A DNA stretch of 64,000 bases from Desulfovibrio sp. (GTDB lineage: Bacteria; Desulfobacterota; Desulfovibrionia; Desulfovibrionales; Desulfovibrionaceae), in NCBI GenBank assembly GCA_031271265.1, contig JAISWB010000096.1, positions 1 to 64,000 on the forward strand, given 5' to 3'. Of the stretch, positions 35,267 to 42,458 are shown piece after piece. Under the pieces are notes generated by a model, which had not been told where the DNA came from, made no database searches, and was given only the letters and a program-made list of their open reading frames with translations. The stretch's first letter is position 1, and each line of letters opens with the position of its first letter. The position numbers were made by a program, and so were the translations under genes.

Positions 35267-36286
35267 ATGTACGTTGCGCCCAAAAAACCTTTGGCCCTGC
35301 TGATCGGCGTCACAGGCGACCTGGGTTTCGCCGCGGGATGCCTGTTGCAGTCCCTGCGCAGGCACAGCCCGCACCTGGAAGCCGATGTTGTCATGTACAC
35401 CGACGGCGCTCTGCCGCCGGTCGACGCCGCCCTGCTCGAAGGCATGGGCGCGCGCCTTACGCCGTTTACGCCGCCGCAGGCGGACTTGCCCGCGGAGGCC
35501 GTCAGGCAGTTTTCCCTGCTTTGTCTGGCGTGTTTTGAAGGTTTTCTTCTCCTTGATCGCTACAAGACCGTCATCCGGCTGGACGCGGACGTTGCCGTGC
35601 AGGACGATATCAGTGCTCTTGCAAACTACGGTCCGCTGTCCATGGCGCTTGAAGACCCTTATTTTACGGACACAGGACGCTCTTTGCCGGCTTCGGTCAA
35701 TGTGCTCAAGCCGTTGCCCGGCTTGGACGGTGAAGCGCCCAACCTCAATTCGGGAGTGCTGGTTCTTCAGGACAGCCTGCCTGAGCCGGCAAAACTGCGT
35801 GACCTCTGTCTGCGCCGGCTCAAGAATGACGCGTCCTATTTGCGCTATCCCGATCAGGCGGTCTTGAACATGCTGGCACAGCAGTTGCGAAGGAACGATC
35901 CGCCACTGTTTTCTCTGCTTCCCTACGAGCGTTTCAACGCCCACCCGCGCAATCCCGCGGCGCAGACCGCCGCCGTGGTGCATGCCTTCGGGGCGTATAA
36001 GCTTTGGGATGACGGGTTGACACGCTGTTCTTTCCCGGAATGGCATAGGGATTATTGCCGTTGGCTGTCCCTGGGAGGCAGTCCCTGGCGGGGCGAGGTC
36101 GGGAACGGCGAGTACCTGGAAGGCGGGGCTTTTTTTATGCTTAACAGGCTGTACGGCAACGTGCAGACTGCCCAGGAGCTTCTCGACCGCATGCGCGACG
36201 ATCTGGTCCGGGAGAAGAAGCTGAGACGGAACCTGGAAAAGACGATTGCCGCAGGCGGCGGCCCGGTAGGGAAAGATCCGCAATGA
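35267..36286 (+). CDS. GT8-like glycosyltransferase
   Basis: A 339-residue cytoplasmic transferase of the GT-A fold. It opens LALLIGVTGDLGFAAGCLLQSLRRHSP, has LLDRYKTVIRLDADVAVQDD with the DAD metal-binding motif, and APNLNSGVLVLQDSL, the acceptor-side motif of GT8 family enzymes that work on LPS or glycogenin-type acceptors. FNAHPRNP and VVHAFGAYKLWDDG complete the pattern. ATG 35267 follows GGGGAACGGAGT; the earlier ORF start runs through repeats. The sugar and acceptor are unknown. Its neighbour NlpC hints at envelope work but there is no polysaccharide cluster. Confidence 0.75.
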   Translation: MYVAPKKPLALLIGVTGDLGFAAGCLLQSLRRHSPHLEADVVMYTDGALPPVDAALLEGMGARLTPFTPPQADLPAEAVRQFSLLCLACFEGFLLLDRYKTVIRLDADVAVQDDISALANYGPLSMALEDPYFTDTGRSLPASVNVLKPLPGLDGEAPNLNSGVLVLQDSLPEPAKLRDLCLRRLKNDASYLRYPDQAVLNMLAQQLRRNDPPLFSLLPYERFNAHPRNPAAQTAAVVHAFGAYKLWDDGLTRCSFPEWHRDYCRWLSLGGSPWRGEVGNGEYLEGGAFFMLNRLYGNVQTAQELLDRMRDDLVREKKLRRNLEKTIAAGGGPVGKDPQ

Positions 36287-36355
36287 CATCGTGTTGCTTG
36301 CAGCACATTCTTTTGTGTTCCAGGTAATTGCCGGACGCTCGGGCGACGTTCCCAT

Positions 36356-36475
36356 ATCTGAAAGGCGCTGTTTCCCGATCCGGAGAAGCGTTGTTCCTCT
36401 ATCTGAAAGGCGCGGTTTCCCGATCCGGAGAAGCGTTGTTCCTCTATCGGGAAGGCGCGGTTTCCTGTAGGAAAA
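36356..36475. repeat. 45-bp tandem repeat, about 2.7 copies
   Basis: ATCTGAAAGGCGC(T/G)GTTTCCCGATCCGG... starts at 36356, 36401 and (changed, truncated) 36446. Units one and two differ at one base over 45. The array fills the gap between the glycosyltransferase and the HDOD gene and ends about 45 bp before the latter. Confidence 0.9.
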
Positions 36476-36518
36476 TTTCGGTTGCATCACATCGACGGGG
36501 CTGCTAAACTCGTCGGAT

Positions 36519-37859
36519 ATGATGGAAAAACTGGATATACAACAGGTTCATGCCGGGAGAAAACTCGGCCAGCCCGTTTTTGGAGCGGACGGGGTTCTTC
36601 TGTTTCCCCCCGGCCGGATACTGACGCAGGAAGACCTGGAAATTCTGGCCCGGAACGGCCTGACGCGTATCTCGCTTTTCCCCGTCGCGCGTGAAGCAGG
36701 CGTTGCGCCGCCCCAGGCGGCGAACCTGACGAGCAGCGGCGCGGTCATGTACCCGGACGAGCGGCCTCCCTTTTTCTATACCCGCTCGCAGGAAGCGCCG
36801 AACGAGGTCATTTCCGCGCTTGATGAACGCAGTATCGAAAAAATCAGCGATTACACGGCGGAACGTTTTCGTCTGATGGATGCCGACGACCCGCTTGTCG
36901 CGGAGCTTTTCAATATTGCCGTGGAACGCCAGATCAGGGTTTACCACGACAGACCCACGCGCATACCGTCGTGGCCCAAGCATAGCGGCCTGTTGCCCGG
37001 CCCGGAACGTCCCCGCGATGTTTCCATGCAGAAACTGACGGCGACCAGCCACCGCATCGGCACGCTTCCGACCATATTCCACCGCCTGATCGGGATGATC
37101 AACAACCCTATCGTAAATTCCGAAGAACTGTCCAAGGTCATTGCCGTGGACCCCGCATTGACGGCCAAACTTCTGAAACTGGTCAACAGTCCCTTTTTCG
37201 GCTTGCCCTACAAGATAGACAGCATTTCGCGCGCCGTACTCATCGTGGGCACCAAGCAACTGGTCATGCTCGCCATGGGCGCCACGCTGATTTCGGCCTT
37301 CAAGGGGCTGCCCGTAAGCCTTGTGAACATGCAGTCCTACTGGTCGCATTCCATAAGCTGCGGGGCGGCCTGCAGGTTGCTCTGCGTCAAGGCAGGCATA
37401 CAGGACGCGGAAAGTTTCTTCGTCGCCGGCCTGCTCCACGACATATCCAGACTGTTGATTTACGTGCAGCTTCCCGATCATGCCCGCTACATAGTGACCG
37501 AGGCCGCGCGCAGAAACATACCCGTGCGCGACATGGAAATGGAAACCCTGGGGTTTACCCATGAGGATCTGGGCGCGGAACTGCTCCGCTCCTGGAACTG
37601 TCCCGACGAACTTGTGCTGAGGGTGCAAAGGCATCACCGCGTCCCCGATCCGGGTTGCGCCGCCGAAGAAGTGATTCTGCCGACGGCGAACATGCTCTCG
37701 CAGGCCCTGGGCTACGGCTCCAGCGGCGAAATGATTATTCCGCCGCAGCCGGCCGTTGCCTGGGCGAAAATCGGGCTGAACACCGAGGGCCTTTGCATGC
37801 TCTGCGCCGAACTCGACAACGACGTCAGGGAATTGCGCACAGTTTTCACTCCCATATGA
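36519..37859 (+). CDS. HDOD-domain signalling protein
   Basis: A 446-residue protein with an N-terminal region of about 150 residues (QPVFGADGVLLFPPGRILTQEDLEIL, as in many c-di-GMP or HD-GYP-related proteins) and a central HDOD domain: LPTIFHRLIGMINNP, VIAVDPALTAKLLKLVNSPFFG, ISRAVLIVGTKQLVMLAMG, with FVAGLLHDISRLLIY and FTHEDLGAELLRSWNCP. HDOD proteins resemble HD hydrolases without full catalytic sets and act in signalling or stress circuits. ATG 36519 or 36522 can be the start. The upstream gap is a 45-bp repeat array. Confidence 0.85.
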   Translation: MMEKLDIQQVHAGRKLGQPVFGADGVLLFPPGRILTQEDLEILARNGLTRISLFPVAREAGVAPPQAANLTSSGAVMYPDERPPFFYTRSQEAPNEVISALDERSIEKISDYTAERFRLMDADDPLVAELFNIAVERQIRVYHDRPTRIPSWPKHSGLLPGPERPRDVSMQKLTATSHRIGTLPTIFHRLIGMINNPIVNSEELSKVIAVDPALTAKLLKLVNSPFFGLPYKIDSISRAVLIVGTKQLVMLAMGATLISAFKGLPVSLVNMQSYWSHSISCGAACRLLCVKAGIQDAESFFVAGLLHDISRLLIYVQLPDHARYIVTEAARRNIPVRDMEMETLGFTHEDLGAELLRSWNCPDELVLRVQRHHRVPDPGCAAEEVILPTANMLSQALGYGSSGEMIIPPQPAVAWAKIGLNTEGLCMLCAELDNDVRELRTVFTPI

Positions 37860-37936
37860 AGGAAAATATGCACCGCTTTTATTCTCGTTGTGCGGAGAGA
37901 GCTTCAGGATTGCCGCAGTCGGAATCGGATGCCGGG

Positions 37937-38020
37937 AAATGTGGATGAACTGTATATGCCTTACCGGCCGTAAGAAGGAAATGCGGATGAGTTATGCATG
38001 CCGTACCGGCCGAAAGGCGG
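37937..38020. repeat. Two tandem 42-bp units before the small hypothetical gene
   Basis: AAATG(T/C)GGATGA...TACCGGCCG...AGG units start at 37937 and 37979. They are diverged (about 75% alike). The second ends 9 bp before the next start codon. Confidence 0.7.
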
Positions 38021-38029
38021 GGTCAAACA

Positions 38030-38350
38030 ATGTACGCCGACTATGATTTTCCGCGGGGGCTGCCCGGAAGCGTTCAACGTGTTGAACCCGTAACGGAACC
38101 GCGTTTTGCGACCTTTACGCTGTATTCTTCCGGGGTTGCGCGTCCCTGGACCTCCTTGCTCGACGACAGGCAGCGGTCCGTAGACATGTTTGAATACCGC
38201 AACGCGTTGCGGCAGGTTGCCCTGCGTCCCCTGAAACTGCATGCCGGACAGACAAACAAACCCAACGGAGAATTCGGGCGCTACTTCGCGTGGGATCCGA
38301 TCATGGTGCCGGAAATGACCGGCGGGCGCATCCTGACCACTACCGTCTGA
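38030..38350 (+). CDS. Hypothetical protein, 106 residues
   Basis: I do not recognise this protein. It starts MYADYDFPRGLPGSVQRVEP, has no membrane segment or cysteine, and contains a charged middle (DDRQRSVDMFEYRNALRQVAL) and an aromatic end (GRYFAWDPIMVPEMTGG). Codon use matches the core. Its last five codons and stop lie in the left 28-bp direct repeat of the catabolic cluster, so its true C terminus may once have differed. The 37994 start of the ORF track lies in the tandem repeats; I prefer ATG 38030. Confidence 0.6.
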   Translation: MYADYDFPRGLPGSVQRVEPVTEPRFATFTLYSSGVARPWTSLLDDRQRSVDMFEYRNALRQVALRPLKLHAGQTNKPNGEFGRYFAWDPIMVPEMTGGRILTTTV

Positions 38351-38362
38351 TTCCCCGTTCAT
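38335..38362. repeat. 28-bp direct repeat, left copy, at the edge of the BKACE cluster
   Basis: GACCACTACCGTCTGATTCC and the next 8 bases are identical to 44450-44477 in the same orientation. The left copy covers the end of the hypothetical gene. A third, imperfect copy follows at about 44520. The pair encloses the whole catabolic cluster. Confidence 0.9.
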
Positions 38363-38441
38363 TTATGGGTTGAGACCCCTCCCGTCAGGCCGGAAGTCCG
38401 ACACCCGCCCAAGCGCAAGACGCATGAGCCTGAAGGCCCAT

Positions 38442-38546
38442 GCTATACTTGACGCTTGAACTTTATGCGCTTTTTCTTCCTTCATCATATTGAAAAAACT
38501 AGAATATGCTCTTAGTAATGCGCAAAGAATCAAGACGTTGCGTATA
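38442..38546. repeat. 105-bp dispersed repeat, copy B
   Basis: Matches 1562-1666 with about five substitutions and no gap. It sits 80 bp inside the left 28-bp direct repeat. Right after it the sequence becomes GC-rich (CTTCTTGGTAGGGCCGG). Confidence 0.8.
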
Positions 38547-38676
38547 CCTTCTTGGTAGGGCCGGAGTCGGACTGCCGTGCCGGCTGAACCGAGCTTTCCG
38601 AAACGGCATGACGTGCGGGCAGGCGCGCTGCCCGATGCCTCTTCCTGAAGTCCGACCTTTTCAGACAGTCTTATTC

Positions 38677-38692
38677 AGCTACATGTGTAGCT
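38677..38692. promoter_or_regulatory. 7-2-7 palindrome, candidate activator site
   Basis: AGCTACA-TG-TGTAGCT is a perfect inverted repeat centred about 125 bp upstream of the predicted -24 element, the usual distance for an enhancer-type site of a sigma-54 activator. The activator encoded at 42459 is the obvious candidate ligand. Confidence 0.45.
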
Positions 38693-38806
38693 AAGTAAGA
38701 CGGCATATCTGCATTATTCCACTACAACTCCGGAAAAATATAACCGGCCTGTTCCAAGGTGCCTGGAAAATACCGTCTTTCTGCTGTGACGCGGCAAGAG
38801 ATCGGC

Positions 38807-38826
38807 CGGCCTTGATTTTGCAATAT
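38807..38826 (+). promoter_or_regulatory. Sigma-54 promoter of the BKACE operon
   Basis: CCGGCCTTGATTTTGCAAT keeps GG and GC exactly ten bases apart (38809-10 and 38821-22) and a perfect TTGCA -12 block. Transcription would start near 38834, 50 bp before the first gene. Confidence 0.55.
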
Positions 38827-38883
38827 TGTCGCATGCAAGTTGTGAAAAAAATATGCAACGTAAACTCGTAATGGAGGAACTAG

Positions 38884-39726
38884 GTGAAATTAAACGAAAA
38901 AGTCATCATTACCGTTGCCCCCACCGGAGCTTGGCCGTCAAAGGAAGACAACCCGGCTCTGCCCCTGACCCCCGAAGAAATAGCCGCGGACGTATGCGCC
39001 TGCAGGCAGGCCGGTGCCTCCGTTGCCCATCTGCACATGCGTGACGCTTCCGGGCAGGGGAGCATGGACAAGGAAATTTTCAAAAAAACGGTCGGTCTGA
39101 TCCGTGAACGCTGCGATATTGTGCTCAACCTGACCACCTCCGGCGATTTGAAGGCCACGGATGAAACCCGGATGGCCCATTTGCGGGAAATCAAACCTGA
39201 GCTCGCTTCCTACGACTGCGGGAGCATGAACTGGATGCACAGCGGAGTTTTTCTGAACACCCCGACGTTCCTGGAAAAGCTGGCTCAGACCATGAACGAA
39301 AACGGCATCAAGCCTGAAATAGAGATATTTGACGGCGGAATGGTATATAATGCTCTCCATTATCAGAAAATGGGCCTACTCAAGTCCCCGCTTCATTTTC
39401 AATTTGTGGTCGGAGCCGCCGGTGGACTGTCAGCCACTGTGGAGAACTTGGTTTTTCTCAAAAGCCTGATTCCGACGGATTCCACTTGGTCGGCTCTGGG
39501 CATCGGCAAGGGGCATCTGCCCATCATGTACGCGGCTCTCGCCTTGGGCGGTCATGTGCGGGTGGGTATGGAGGATAATGTTGTCTACAGCAAAGGGCGT
39601 CTTGCCTCCTCCAACGCGGAATTTGTGGAACGTGCGGCGCGCCTGACGCGCGAGGCCGGCAAGGAAGCGGCCACCCCGGATGAGGCACGTCTGATTCTGG
39701 GCCTCGGCAACTCTAAAAAGCAGTGA
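38884..39726 (+). CDS. Beta-keto acid cleavage enzyme (BKACE, DUF849)
   Basis: A 280-residue zinc enzyme of the BKACE family, which condenses a 3-keto acid with acetyl-CoA and splits it to acetoacetate and a new acyl-CoA. Zinc ligands are seen in GASVAHLHMRDASG (HxH); the catalytic region includes GVRVGMEDN-like GGHVRVGMEDNVVYSKG, with the conserved glutamate. VAPTGAWPSKEDNPALPLTPEEIA is the family start. GTG 38884 follows ATGGAGGAACTAG. It is the first gene of an operon with a dehydrogenase (which could make the keto acid) and a carboxylate transporter. Substrate unknown. Confidence 0.9.
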   Translation: MKLNEKVIITVAPTGAWPSKEDNPALPLTPEEIAADVCACRQAGASVAHLHMRDASGQGSMDKEIFKKTVGLIRERCDIVLNLTTSGDLKATDETRMAHLREIKPELASYDCGSMNWMHSGVFLNTPTFLEKLAQTMNENGIKPEIEIFDGGMVYNALHYQKMGLLKSPLHFQFVVGAAGGLSATVENLVFLKSLIPTDSTWSALGIGKGHLPIMYAALALGGHVRVGMEDNVVYSKGRLASSNAEFVERAARLTREAGKEAATPDEARLILGLGNSKKQ

Positions 39727-39734
39727 GACGGAGT

Positions 39735-40673
39735 ATGAAAAGAGAAAAGATATCCGTCATCGGTTCTGGTCTTATGGGGCACGGCATTGCCCAAATCTTT
39801 GCTTTATGCGGTCATGCGGTGCGGCTGTACGACATCAGGCGGGAATTTCTGGATAAAGCCATGCAGAGCGTGCGCGGCAATCTGGAGGCGCTTGTGGAGC
39901 GAGGTCTCATCAGTGAGCAGGATGCCGCCGCCGCTCCTTCGCGCATCACAACTACACTCAGCTTGGAAGAGGCGGCCTCGGACGCGGATTTCATCATTGA
40001 AGCCGTACCGGAGGATATGTCTCTCAAACAGGATATCTTCCGGCAACTTGACCTCTTCAGCAAGCCCTCTGCCATACTCAGCAGCAACACCTCGGTCATG
40101 AGCATTACGGAAATAGCCTCCCGCGCAACGCGTAAAGAGCGCATCGTGGGCACGCATTTCTGGAATCCGCCTTATCTCATTCCCTTGGTGGAAGTGGTGC
40201 AGACTGGAGACAGCTCTCCGGAAAGCGTAGCGTTTACCATGGATGTTCTGCATCGGGCAGGCAAGCGCCCGATTCACTGCCGCAAGGATGTGCCCGGTTT
40301 TGTGGCCAACCGCATGCAGCATGCCCTGTGGCGGGAAGCCCTGTATATTGTGGAACAAGGCATAGCGGACGCCTCCACCGTGGATGAGGCCGTGCGACTG
40401 AGTTTCGGCCTTCGTCTGCCGCAGTTGGGTCCGCTGGAAAACGCCGATCTGGTGGGGCTGGATATGGCTCTGGCCATACAGGACTATCTCCTCCCGCATC
40501 TTTGCGACAGCCACACGGGATCCTCCCTGCTGCGCGAAAGAGTAACGGCAGGAGAATTGGGATTTAAAACCGGACTGGGGCTGCGGTCTTGGACCGGGGA
40601 AGAGAGCGCCGCCTCACACCGCGCCCTCCGGGAGTATTTGCTGGACATGGCCGGACGCCGCGGCACGGGTTGA
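39735..40673 (+). CDS. 3-hydroxyacid / 3-hydroxyacyl-CoA dehydrogenase, carnitine-dehydrogenase-like
   Basis: A 312-residue NAD-dependent enzyme: Rossmann start ISVIGSGLMGHGIAQIFALCGH, catalytic-region motif VGTHFWNPPYLIPLVEVV and C-terminal domain VPGFVANRMQHALWREALYIVEQG, GPLENADLVGLDM. The NPPYLIPLVEV form resembles L-carnitine and lambda-crystallin dehydrogenases that act on free 3-hydroxy acids. With BKACE next to it, the likely step is 3-hydroxy acid to 3-keto acid, as in carnitine degradation. It begins at ATG 39735, or at GTG 39723 which overlaps the BKACE stop. Confidence 0.85.
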   Translation: MKREKISVIGSGLMGHGIAQIFALCGHAVRLYDIRREFLDKAMQSVRGNLEALVERGLISEQDAAAAPSRITTTLSLEEAASDADFIIEAVPEDMSLKQDIFRQLDLFSKPSAILSSNTSVMSITEIASRATRKERIVGTHFWNPPYLIPLVEVVQTGDSSPESVAFTMDVLHRAGKRPIHCRKDVPGFVANRMQHALWREALYIVEQGIADASTVDEAVRLSFGLRLPQLGPLENADLVGLDMALAIQDYLLPHLCDSHTGSSLLRERVTAGELGFKTGLGLRSWTGEESAASHRALREYLLDMAGRRGTG

Positions 40674-40730
40674 AACCATTTCGCACCGGCGGCAGGCCTG
40701 TTTTTCACTTTGCAACCAAGGAGACCCTCA

Positions 40731-42071
40731 ATGCTGTGGAAAATCTCAAAACGCTTTCAGTTCGCCGCGGACAGAATCATTCCGGAATCCTTTGTTTTCT
40801 GCATCATACTCACTTTGATAGCCTTTGTACTCGGTCTCATAGTCCACGGCGGCAATCCCATGGATCTTGTGACCGGTTGGTATAACGGTCTTTGGAGCAT
40901 GATCGCCTTCGCCTTCCAGATGTCTTTCATGGTCATCACCTGCGGAGCGGCGGCCAAGGCTCCGGCCATGTCCAGAGGGTTGGCCCGGGTGGCATCAATC
41001 CCCAAATCGCCGGCTGCTGCCTATACCGTACTCCTGCTCTTCGGCATCGCAAGTTCTTTTGTCAATTGGGCCTTCTGCACCATTCTCACCCCCATTCTGG
41101 CCATGTATCTCTCCAGGAGCGTCAAGGGTCTGCATTTCCCCCTGATGGTGGCTTCCGGTTACAGTATGATGATCCTCGGGCAATGTTGGGGACCGAGCGC
41201 CAGTGTATACGCCTTGGTGGCCAGTAAGGGACATTTTCTGGAAAGCAGCATCGGCATCCTGACCCAAGACATAACCGTGTACAACTCCGTGAACACCATA
41301 CTCTTCTTCACCACCTTTCTGGTCATCCTGCTGGTCACCATCTATACCAGGCCGCCGGAGGACGAATTGGTCGTCTATGACGGCGACATCACCAGCGGAA
41401 GCGCCGCCGGGGAGGAAGACAAGGACCACACCCCGGCCGGCATGATGAACCGCAGCCGCGTACTCATGTGGATCATCGGCGCGGCAGGGATTGTGCTCAT
41501 CATCCGCTCTTTTCTCGACAAGGGCGTTTTGGGCTCGCTCAACTTCAACTTTGTCATTTTCTTCTTCATTATCCTGAACTGTTTCCTCTACAACTCGCCC
41601 AGTAAATTCCTGAATGCCTACCGTGACAGCATGCGCTCCGCCACCGACGTCATGATCCAATTCCCCTTCTATGGCGGAATCATGGGCATGATGACTGCCT
41701 CCGGATTGGGCAAGGCCATTTCTTCCCTGCTGGTGGACATAGGCTCCAAGGACAGCTTTTATACCCTGTCCTTCCTCTCCTCCGCCCTGCTCAACATGTT
41801 TATCCCCTCCCAAGGAGGGCAGTGGATAGTGCAGGGACAGATACTCACGGATGCGGCACAGCATCTCGGCGCAAGCATTCCCTATGTGATCAACGCCTTT
41901 GTTGCCGGCGATGAAGTCACCAACCTGCTCCAGCCCCTATATCTCATCCCGGCCTTGGCCTTGGTGGGCATGAAGCTGAAAGACGCCTGGGGTATCTGCG
42001 CCTTCCTCTGCGTCTTCTGGCTTCTGACCATGGGCATAGGCTTTTATGTGCTGCCGCAGATCTTCGGCTAA
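40731..42071 (+). CDS. Short-chain fatty acid transporter (AtoE family)
   Basis: A 446-residue inner-membrane carrier with about ten hydrophobic segments of the SCFA_trans/AtoE family, which import butyrate- or acetoacetate-sized acids. Typical parts are FQFAADRIIPESFVFCIILT at the start, AASSFVNWAFCTILTPIL-type segment and FIPSQGGQWIVQGQIL near the end. ATG 40731 follows AAGGAGACCCTCA. It is the third gene of the cluster and ends 36 bp before an intrinsic-terminator-like hairpin. The cargo is probably the substrate of the two enzymes upstream. Confidence 0.88.
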   Translation: MLWKISKRFQFAADRIIPESFVFCIILTLIAFVLGLIVHGGNPMDLVTGWYNGLWSMIAFAFQMSFMVITCGAAAKAPAMSRGLARVASIPKSPAAAYTVLLLFGIASSFVNWAFCTILTPILAMYLSRSVKGLHFPLMVASGYSMMILGQCWGPSASVYALVASKGHFLESSIGILTQDITVYNSVNTILFFTTFLVILLVTIYTRPPEDELVVYDGDITSGSAAGEEDKDHTPAGMMNRSRVLMWIIGAAGIVLIIRSFLDKGVLGSLNFNFVIFFFIILNCFLYNSPSKFLNAYRDSMRSATDVMIQFPFYGGIMGMMTASGLGKAISSLLVDIGSKDSFYTLSFLSSALLNMFIPSQGGQWIVQGQILTDAAQHLGASIPYVINAFVAGDEVTNLLQPLYLIPALALVGMKLKDAWGICAFLCVFWLLTMGIGFYVLPQIFG

Positions 42072-42106
42072 GCCGCGCGTTCACCTTTTTCCAACTCTTG
42101 CGTTTT

Positions 42107-42144
42107 ACCCGTTCCGGCTGGTAATATAGACCGGAACGGGTTTG
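42107..42144 (+). terminator. Terminator of the BKACE operon
   Basis: ACCCGTTCCGG and CCGGAACGGGT pair over 11 bp around a 13-nt loop, followed by TTTGCG. It separates the three structural genes from their regulator. Confidence 0.6.
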
Positions 42145-42302
42145 CGCAACGCGCTTTCGGCATGTTTCAATCCACGTCCGGATCTGTCCGACGGATGCCC
42201 CTGCTCCGGTTCCTAATCGCCGGCCGACATGCCCTGCCTTGAAGGGAACGGTTGCAAACTATAAAGGAATTCCTGATGAAAATCGAATAAAACGAACGCG
42301 GA

Positions 42303-42400
42303 GCAGCAATTCTAATTATCGCGTTGAGCAATACGCCGTCAAGCCGGTATGTTGAGCTGAACTCTTGATTTTTCGTCGGGCGGAATGCCTGAAAAGCTGC
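42303..42400. repeat. Diverged repeat also found before phzF
   Basis: CAATTCTAATTATCGCGTTGA...GAGCTGAACTCTTGATTTTTCGTCGGGCGGAATGCCTGA resembles 5275-5360 (CTAATTATGGCGCTGA...GAGCTAACTATTTGATTTTTCATCGGTTGGAATGCTTGA). The match is about 65-70% by eye over 90 bp. The 387-bp gap 42072-42458 otherwise holds only the terminator and the activator's leader. Confidence 0.5.
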
Positions 42401-42458
42401 GCCTGTGCGCGAAAAAACCATAATTCGAATTGCTGAACGCGGAGGGAGAGAAAATTTT

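Larger units (their letters stand above)
38351..38883. other. Intergenic region upstream of the BKACE operon
   Basis: 533 bp with no accepted gene. It holds the rest of the left 28-bp repeat, copy B of the 105-bp repeat, a 7-2-7 palindrome, a sigma-54 promoter and the BKACE ribosome site, each listed separately. Confidence 0.6.
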
